Part shown: piece by piece, positions 59,299 to 64,000 of the stretch
How the letters are laid out: each line of letters opens with the position of its first letter
How positions within the stretch are numbered: position 1 is the first letter of the stretch
Assembly: GCF_026340305.1 (NCBI RefSeq)
Contig: NZ_JAPEPI010000001.1
Location: 4,402,001-4,466,000, forward strand
Direction of reading: 5' to 3'
Source: Streptomyces sp. NBC_01381
GTDB taxonomy: Bacteria; Actinomycetota; Actinomycetes; Streptomycetales; Streptomycetaceae
DNA: 64,000 nt
The notes under the pieces: model-generated
What the model was told of the DNA's origin: nothing
Databases searched by the model: none
The model's input: only the letters and a program-made list of their open reading frames with translations
Program-made: the position numbers and the translations under genes

Positions 59299-59320
59299 CT
59301 GTACATACTAGTAGGTACAG
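59299..59320. promoter_or_regulatory. 22-bp palindrome upstream of TetR operon
   Basis: CTGTACAT-ACTAGT-AGGTACAG is palindromic except for one position in the arms. It lies 8 bp upstream of the TetR start, overlapping where the promoter must be. Confidence 0.75.
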
Positions 59321-59438
59321 AGGTCCAGGCTTCCTCCGGGAGCAGCGCCGACGGCCGCTCGTACTCCCCGCGTGGTACGCGAGCTGCCGCTGGCCGTACG
59401 ACGACTCGGACCCCCTCGGAGAGCGAACCTCGATACAT

Positions 59439-59460
59439 CGCACAGACACCGCACAGACAC
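59439..59460 (+). repeat. 11-bp tandem repeat CGCACAGACAC x2
   Basis: Two perfect copies upstream of the SHOCT gene. No role apparent. Confidence 0.7.
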
Positions 59461-59513
59461 CGCGAACCGCATCGCGCGGACATCGCGAACTCGCTTCCGA
59501 GGAGATGGACACC

Positions 59514-59813
59514 ATGCAGACCCTGGCTCACTTCGACGGCGGGCCCGGCCCGTGGATCCTGTTCTTCCCGCTCATCTGGGCGGCCGTCGTCATCGGCGGC
59601 ATCACCCTGCTGCGCCGCACCGTGTGGCGCGGCCGCCGCGCACCGTGGCAGCGTGACGGCCGCGACGCGAACGTACGCATCGACGAGCAGTCGCCCATCG
59701 CCGTGCTCGGCCGGCGCTTCGCGTCCGGTGAGATCGACGAGGACGAGTACTGGCGGCGGCTCTCCGTCCTGAACGAGGAGTTCGGCCGCACCTCCAAGGG
59801 CGGTGCGGCATGA
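59514..59813 (+). CDS. SHOCT-domain membrane protein
   Basis: A 99-aa protein with one membrane helix (PWILFFPLIWAAVVIGGITLL) and a C-terminal SHOCT domain (AVLGRRFASGEIDEDEYWRRLSVLNE). I favour ATG 59514, 10 bases after GAGGAG. ATG 59505 is too close to it. The stop overlaps the start of the ABC ATPase (ATGA), so it belongs to the transporter operon and may be an accessory subunit. Confidence 0.82.
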   Translation: MQTLAHFDGGPGPWILFFPLIWAAVVIGGITLLRRTVWRGRRAPWQRDGRDANVRIDEQSPIAVLGRRFASGEIDEDEYWRRLSVLNEEFGRTSKGGAA

Positions 59814-60622
59814 GCACCGCCACCGGACAGCGCACCGCCACGCTCGACGCGGCCCGAGTCACCGAGGCCGTCAAGGTCTACGGCAGCGGTGACACCGCCG
59901 TACGGGCCCTGGACGGGGTGAGCGTCGGCTTCCCGGCAGGACGCTTCACCGCGATCATGGGCCCGTCGGGCTCCGGCAAGTCCACCCTGATGCACTGCGC
60001 CGCGGGCCTCGACACCCTCACGTCGGGCACCGCCCACATCGGCGACACCGATCTCGGCGCCCTGGACGACCGGCGTCTCACGCTGCTGCGCCGCGACCGC
60101 ATCGGCTTCGTCTTCCAGGCCTTCAACCTGGTGCCGACGCTGACGGTCGCCGAGAACATCACGCTCCCGATGGACCTGGCGGGACGGCGCGGCGGACAGG
60201 AGTGGACCGACGCCCTCATCGACGTCGTCGGCCTGCGCGACCGCCTGCACCACCGGCCCGCCGAACTCTCCGGCGGACAGCAGCAACGCGTCGCCGTGGC
60301 GCGGGCGTTCGCCGGGCAGCCCGATGTCGTCTTCGCCGACGAACCGACCGGCAACCTCGACTCGCGCTCCGGCGAGGAGGTCCTGCGCCTGCTCGGCCGC
60401 GCCGTACGGCAGATGGAGCGCACCGTCGTCATGGTCACCCATGACCCGGTGGCCGCGGCCCACGCCGACGAGGTCGTCTTCCTGGCCGACGGCCGGCTCG
60501 TGGACCGGATGGCGGCCCCGACCGCCGACAAGGTCCTCGACCGGCTCAAGGCCTTCGACACGAAGACCACGAAGACCACGAAGACCTCGTCCGCACCCGG
60601 TACCGAGGGGGCACCGTCATGA
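59810..60622 (+). CDS. ABC transporter ATP-binding protein (LolD/MacB type)
   Basis: A 270-aa ATPase. Walker A GPSGSGKST, Q-loop FVFQAFNLVPTLTV, signature LSGGQQQRVAVARA, Walker B VVFADEPTGNLDS, and H-loop VVMVTHDPVAAAHADEV. The C-terminus has a KTTKTTKT tail from a 9-bp DNA repeat. It overlaps the permease gene by ATGA. Likely exports lipid, peptide or drug with the FtsX-type permease. Confidence 0.95.
   Translation: MSTATGQRTATLDAARVTEAVKVYGSGDTAVRALDGVSVGFPAGRFTAIMGPSGSGKSTLMHCAAGLDTLTSGTAHIGDTDLGALDDRRLTLLRRDRIGFVFQAFNLVPTLTVAENITLPMDLAGRRGGQEWTDALIDVVGLRDRLHHRPAELSGGQQQRVAVARAFAGQPDVVFADEPTGNLDSRSGEEVLRLLGRAVRQMERTVVMVTHDPVAAAHADEVVFLADGRLVDRMAAPTADKVLDRLKAFDTKTTKTTKTSSAPGTEGAPS
60560..60586 (+). 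repeat. 9-bp repeat ACGAAGACC x3 in coding DNA
   Basis: Three in-frame copies near the end of the ATPase gene encode repeating T-K-T. They lie outside the nucleotide-binding domain. Confidence 0.85.
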
Positions 60623-63189
60623 GTTCCCTGAGCGCGTCCGCGCGCATCAGCCTGTCCTCGCTGCGCGGCCACAAGCGGCGCTTCGCGGGTACGTTCCTCG
60701 CGGTCATGCTCGGTGTCGCCTTCCTGGCGGGCACGCTCGTCATGGGCGACACCCTGCGCGGCAGCTTCGACACCATGTTCGGCAACGCGACGAGCGGCAC
60801 CGACGCCGTGGTCCGCAGCGCCGACACCATCACCACCCCCGACGACAGCCAGGGCACCCGGCAGCCCGTCAAGACCTCGCTCGTCGAGAAGATCGAGCGG
60901 ACCGACGGGGTCGCTGCCGCCGCGCCCAGCATTCAGGGCGCGGGCCAGCTCCTGGGCAAGGACCGCGAGCCCATCGGCGGCGAAGGCCCGCCGACCCTCG
61001 CCGGCAACTGGATCGCCGACGGCAAGCTGAACGCCTACCAGCTGGCCGACGGCCGCGCCCCCGCCAAGTCCGGCGAGGTCGTCGTCAACCGCGGCGCCGC
61101 CGAGTCCGGCGACCTGAAGATCGGCGACACGACCACGCTGCGCACCCCCGACCCCGTCAAGGTGACGATCGTGGGCCTCGCGACCTTCGGTGGCGAGGAC
61201 GGCATGGCGCAGACCACCTTCACCGGCATGACACAGGCCGACGCCGAGAAGTACCTCACGCCGAAGCCCGGCGAGGCCGCGTCCATCCAGGTGCGGGCCG
61301 GACCCGGCGTGAGCGAGCAGGAACTCGTCGACGCGCTGAGTCCCGTACTTCCCAAGGGAGTTGAGGCGATCACCGGCGAGGCGTCGGCGGCGGAGAACAC
61401 CGACAACATCTCCGGTCAGTTCCTGACGCTCTTCACCAGCTTCCTGCTCGTCTTCTCCGGTGTCGCCCTGCTTGTCGCCACCTTCAGCATCCACAACACC
61501 TTCGCGATCGTCGTCGCCCAGCGCACCCGCGAGAACGCGCTGCTTCGCGCGCTCGGCGCCTCGCGCCGCCAGGTCACCGCGTCCACCCTCGTGGAGGCGA
61601 GCGCGGTCGCCGTCGTGGCGTCGGTGGCGGGCCTCGCGGGCGGCATCGGCATCGCGGCCGGCCTCCAGGCGCTCTTCCCGGCCATCGGATTCCCCTTCCC
61701 CGAGGGCGACCTGGTGATCAGCGGCCTGTCGATGCTGCTGCCCCTGGCCGTCGGCATCGTGGTCTGCCTGGGCTCCGCCCTGCTGCCCGCCGTCCGCGCC
61801 GGGCGCACCGCACCCCTGGCCGCGCTGCGCGAGACGGCCGTCGACCACTCCGGGGCGTCGCGGGGTCGTGCCGTCGCGGGCACGGTCCTCGCCCTCACCG
61901 CCGTCGGCCTTTCGCTCTTCGGCGTCCTCGTCAGCCCGTCCGTGTGGCTGGCAGGGGCAGGGGCGGTCCTCGCGCTCGCCGCGTTCGTGGTCCTCGGACC
62001 CGTCGCCTCCTCGCGGGCGGTACGCATTCTCGGCGGGCCCCTGGACCGGCTGCGCGGCGTCACCGGCGGGCTCGCCCGGCGCAACGCCCTGCGCAGTCCC
62101 AAGCGGACCGCCGCCACCGCGAGCGCGCTGATGATCGGCGTCGCCGTCGTCTCGCTCTTCACGGTCTTCGGCGCCTCGCTGAAGGCGACCATGGACCAGA
62201 CGGTGAACCGCTCCTTCGCCGGCGATCTCGCCATCAGCACCCCCGGCTTCGGAGCGGGCGGCAGCGGACTCAGCCCCAAGCTGGCCCCCGCGCTCGCGGA
62301 GCTGCCGGAGGTGGAGACCGCCGTCGGTCTGGGCAAGGGCGCGGCGGAGGTCGACGGGGAAGGGCGCGCCCTGACCGTCACGGACCCCGGCCCCTTCGCC
62401 AAGTCCTTCGACCTCGGCAAGATCGAGGGCTCCCTCGACGGCCTCGGCACCAACGGCATCGCGATCACCCGCGCCGAGGCGGAGAAGCAGGACCTGAAGG
62501 TCGGATCCAAGACGGAACTCGCCTTCGCCGACGGCAAGAAGGCCACCTTCACCGTCCGCGCGCTGTTCGGCCAGTCCGAGCTCGCGGGGGACTACGTCAT
62601 CACCCGTGAGGCCTGGGCGCCGCACCGCATGCAGGACGCCGACAGTCTTGTGTCCGTCACCTTCAAGGACGGTGTGAGCGCGAGCGACGGCGAGGCCGCG
62701 GTCTCCAAGACCGCCCAGGAGTACGGCAATCCGGACGTGCAGACCCGGGGCGAGTACGCGCAGTCCGCGGCGGGCGGCATCGACATGATGCTCACGCTGG
62801 TCTACGCCCTGCTCGCGCTCGCGGTCCTGATCGCCCTGCTGGGCATCGCCAACACGCTGACCCTCGCGATCCATGAACGTACCCGCGAGCTCGGTCTGTT
62901 GCGTGCCGTGGGGCAGACGAGGGCGCAGCTGCGGGCCATGGTCCGCTGGGAGTCGGTGCTCGTCGCCGCCTTCGGCACGGCCGGCGGCCTGGCGCTCGGC
63001 GGCTTCCTCGGCTGGGTCCTGGTCAAGGCCTCGGACGGCGCGACCGACAGTGCCTTCGCGTTCGCGGTGCCGCCGGTGCAGCTCGTGGTGGTCGCCCTGG
63101 TGGGCCTGGCGGCGGGGGCCCTTGCGGGCCTGCGTCCGGCGCGGCGGGCCGCACGCCTGGACGTGCTGCGTGCCATCGCCACCGAGTGA
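60619..63189 (+). CDS. FtsX/MacB-type ABC transporter permease
   Basis: An 856-aa fused permease with two FtsX units. An N-terminal helix (RRFAGTFLAVMLGVAFLAGTLVMGDTLRG) and a large external MacB-like domain (about 45-260) are followed by helices with LLVFSGVALLVATFSIHNTFAIVVAQRTRENALLRALGASRRQV. A second half has the same layout, ending in ALLALAVLIALLGIANTLTLAIHERTRELGLLRAVGQTRAQLRAM and four helices. It works with the ATPase upstream. Confidence 0.94.
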   Translation: MSSLSASARISLSSLRGHKRRFAGTFLAVMLGVAFLAGTLVMGDTLRGSFDTMFGNATSGTDAVVRSADTITTPDDSQGTRQPVKTSLVEKIERTDGVAAAAPSIQGAGQLLGKDREPIGGEGPPTLAGNWIADGKLNAYQLADGRAPAKSGEVVVNRGAAESGDLKIGDTTTLRTPDPVKVTIVGLATFGGEDGMAQTTFTGMTQADAEKYLTPKPGEAASIQVRAGPGVSEQELVDALSPVLPKGVEAITGEASAAENTDNISGQFLTLFTSFLLVFSGVALLVATFSIHNTFAIVVAQRTRENALLRALGASRRQVTASTLVEASAVAVVASVAGLAGGIGIAAGLQALFPAIGFPFPEGDLVISGLSMLLPLAVGIVVCLGSALLPAVRAGRTAPLAALRETAVDHSGASRGRAVAGTVLALTAVGLSLFGVLVSPSVWLAGAGAVLALAAFVVLGPVASSRAVRILGGPLDRLRGVTGGLARRNALRSPKRTAATASALMIGVAVVSLFTVFGASLKATMDQTVNRSFAGDLAISTPGFGAGGSGLSPKLAPALAELPEVETAVGLGKGAAEVDGEGRALTVTDPGPFAKSFDLGKIEGSLDGLGTNGIAITRAEAEKQDLKVGSKTELAFADGKKATFTVRALFGQSELAGDYVITREAWAPHRMQDADSLVSVTFKDGVSASDGEAAVSKTAQEYGNPDVQTRGEYAQSAAGGIDMMLTLVYALLALAVLIALLGIANTLTLAIHERTRELGLLRAVGQTRAQLRAMVRWESVLVAAFGTAGGLALGGFLGWVLVKASDGATDSAFAFAVPPVQLVVVALVGLAAGALAGLRPARRAARLDVLRAIATE

Positions 63190-63227
63190 CGTACGCCGTC
63201 ACGGACGCGGGGCCTGTCACCGCCCGG

Positions 63228-63761
63228 TCAGCCGACAACGGCCGACCGGGCGGGAGCATGTCCGGGCGCGTCGGCCAGGGCGTCCGGCGCGCCGGTGTCC
63301 AGGTCCGCGAACGGGCCCGCCGTGGCCGCCCCGTACACCGGGTACGTGGGCAGCGCGGCAGCATGGGATGGGGCCGGAAGGGTGAACCAGACGACCTTGC
63401 CCGTCTCGCCGTGCGGGCGTACGCCCCAGCTCTCGCTGACCGCGGCGACCATGGCGAGGCCACGTCCGCAGGTCTCGAACGGCTCGGCGTCGTTCACCTC
63501 GGGGAGGCGGGGGTCGTGGTCGTGGACGGAGACCGTGAGGCGGTCGAGCAGCAGCTCGATCTCCACGGTGCACACCTTGTCCGGCTGTGCGTGCCGGTGC
63601 ACGTTGGTCAGCAGCTCGGTCACACCGAGCGCGGCCTGGTCTATCAAGGGATCGAGATGCCAGTAGCGCAACTGCGCCGATACGATTCTGCGGACCTGGC
63701 CGATCCGCGCGGGCAGAGCCTGGAGCTCCACCGTGCAATACCTGCTTGGCTGGCTGATCAC
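63228..63761 (-). CDS. RsbW-like ATP-binding protein (HATPase)
   Basis: A 177-aa GHKL ATPase of the anti-sigma kinase type common in Streptomyces. N box LGVTELLTNVHRHA. The G1/G2 parts are in VHDHDPRLPEV and CGRGLAMVAAVSESWGV. A Pro/Ala-rich tail of about 40 residues follows. GTG start with GGGGAG upstream. It could phosphorylate a STAS protein such as the one at 25690, but the two are 37 kb apart. Confidence 0.88.
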   Translation of the reverse strand: MISQPSRYCTVELQALPARIGQVRRIVSAQLRYWHLDPLIDQAALGVTELLTNVHRHAQPDKVCTVEIELLLDRLTVSVHDHDPRLPEVNDAEPFETCGRGLAMVAAVSESWGVRPHGETGKVVWFTLPAPSHAAALPTYPVYGAATAGPFADLDTGAPDALADAPGHAPARSAVVG

Positions 63762-64000
63762 GGCTGCGACTCCCCGAATTACGGTCCGGAAGAAGACGAC
63801 GATCGGATCCAGCAGCGGCCGCGTGGTCTGCCGCCTGCTGTGTGGCCGGCGGGCTGGTTCGCAGCGTCATCGCCGGTAAACCCAGAGTGATGTGTGACCA
63901 GAGTGACTCAGGGGGTGCGGGCGTGCAACTCGCACCCTGTCCTGCGTGCGCTCCGGCCCCGCTCAGTCCCGGGGCTGACGGCCTGAGGCCCTGCGCACCG
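63762..64000. other. Right-end intergenic region
   Basis: 239 bp to the window end. No coding sequence was supported. A small GGTGCG/CGCACC dyad lies near 63925-63950. It presumably holds the promoter of the RsbW-like gene, but no clear -35/-10 pair was identified. Confidence 0.4.

Noticed and set aside
59878..62874. 998-codon open frame on the minus strand
   Set aside because: Antisense to the ABC ATPase and permease, with low-complexity Arg/Gly/Asp composition and no family motif.

Overview
The window is high-GC actinobacterial DNA and almost certainly comes from a Streptomyces chromosome. The coding bias is strongly G/C at third positions, with many GTG starts, ATGA and GTGA overlaps, ROK, LacI and TetR regulators, a mycothiol-dependent enzyme, a Ser/Thr kinase with an external domain, and an intergenic motif common in Streptomyces (18181). 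No rRNA, tRNA or CRISPR array was seen. Functions below are read from the translated sequence and family knowledge, not from a database search.

Layout. 1-9.7 kb holds metabolic genes: a flavin monooxygenase, an alpha/beta hydrolase, a coupled trio (DUF6421-like protein, SDR, threonine aldolase) behind an inverted repeat, a transglutaminase-like gene with a promoter inside a large dyad, a B3/4 protein, an acyltransferase, a thioredoxin, and a flavin reductase behind a short Cys-ending leader peptide. 9.9-16 kb holds etfB-etfA, a secreted endonuclease/phosphatase, a DUF6986-like lyase and the kinase. 16-23.7 kb is a sugar region: LacI regulator, ROK kinase, secreted GH27 alpha-galactosidase and a divergent ABC importer with no ATPase. 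23.7-33.9 kb is a mixed region: an acetyltransferase with a repeatedly duplicated tail, a chloramphenicol phosphotransferase-like gene, a STAS protein, a TmrB-like/Nudix fusion, a transporter, a peptidase, a geranylgeranyl reductase-like gene, and a deazaflavin reductase/TetR pair with five operator-like sites. At 34-37 kb a solo TnpB element splits an MMPL transporter gene. 37-45 kb holds a two-component pair, a MarR/MFS pair and gdhA.

The most interesting system is a compact lasso peptide cluster at 46.08-49.62 kb: precursor, cyclase, RRE protein, leader peptidase and methyltransferase. The predicted core is 16 residues, with Met at position 1 and Asp at position 8. A strong hairpin separates the precursor from the cyclase. 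The cluster lies between a decayed ABC exporter and a 3'-truncated ORF, and two copies of one MFS-derived 38-bp sequence sit on either side.

49.8-64 kb holds an MFS/ROK-regulator pair, an MFS/TetR pair with matching operators, hydrolases, a TetR-DUF4865-phosphotriesterase operon, a SHOCT/ABC/FtsX-type export operon and an RsbW-like ATPase.

A pattern running through the window is short tandem duplication at or just after stop codons. It appears at five gene ends (1.8, 15.9, 24.3, 32.5 and 57.2 kb).
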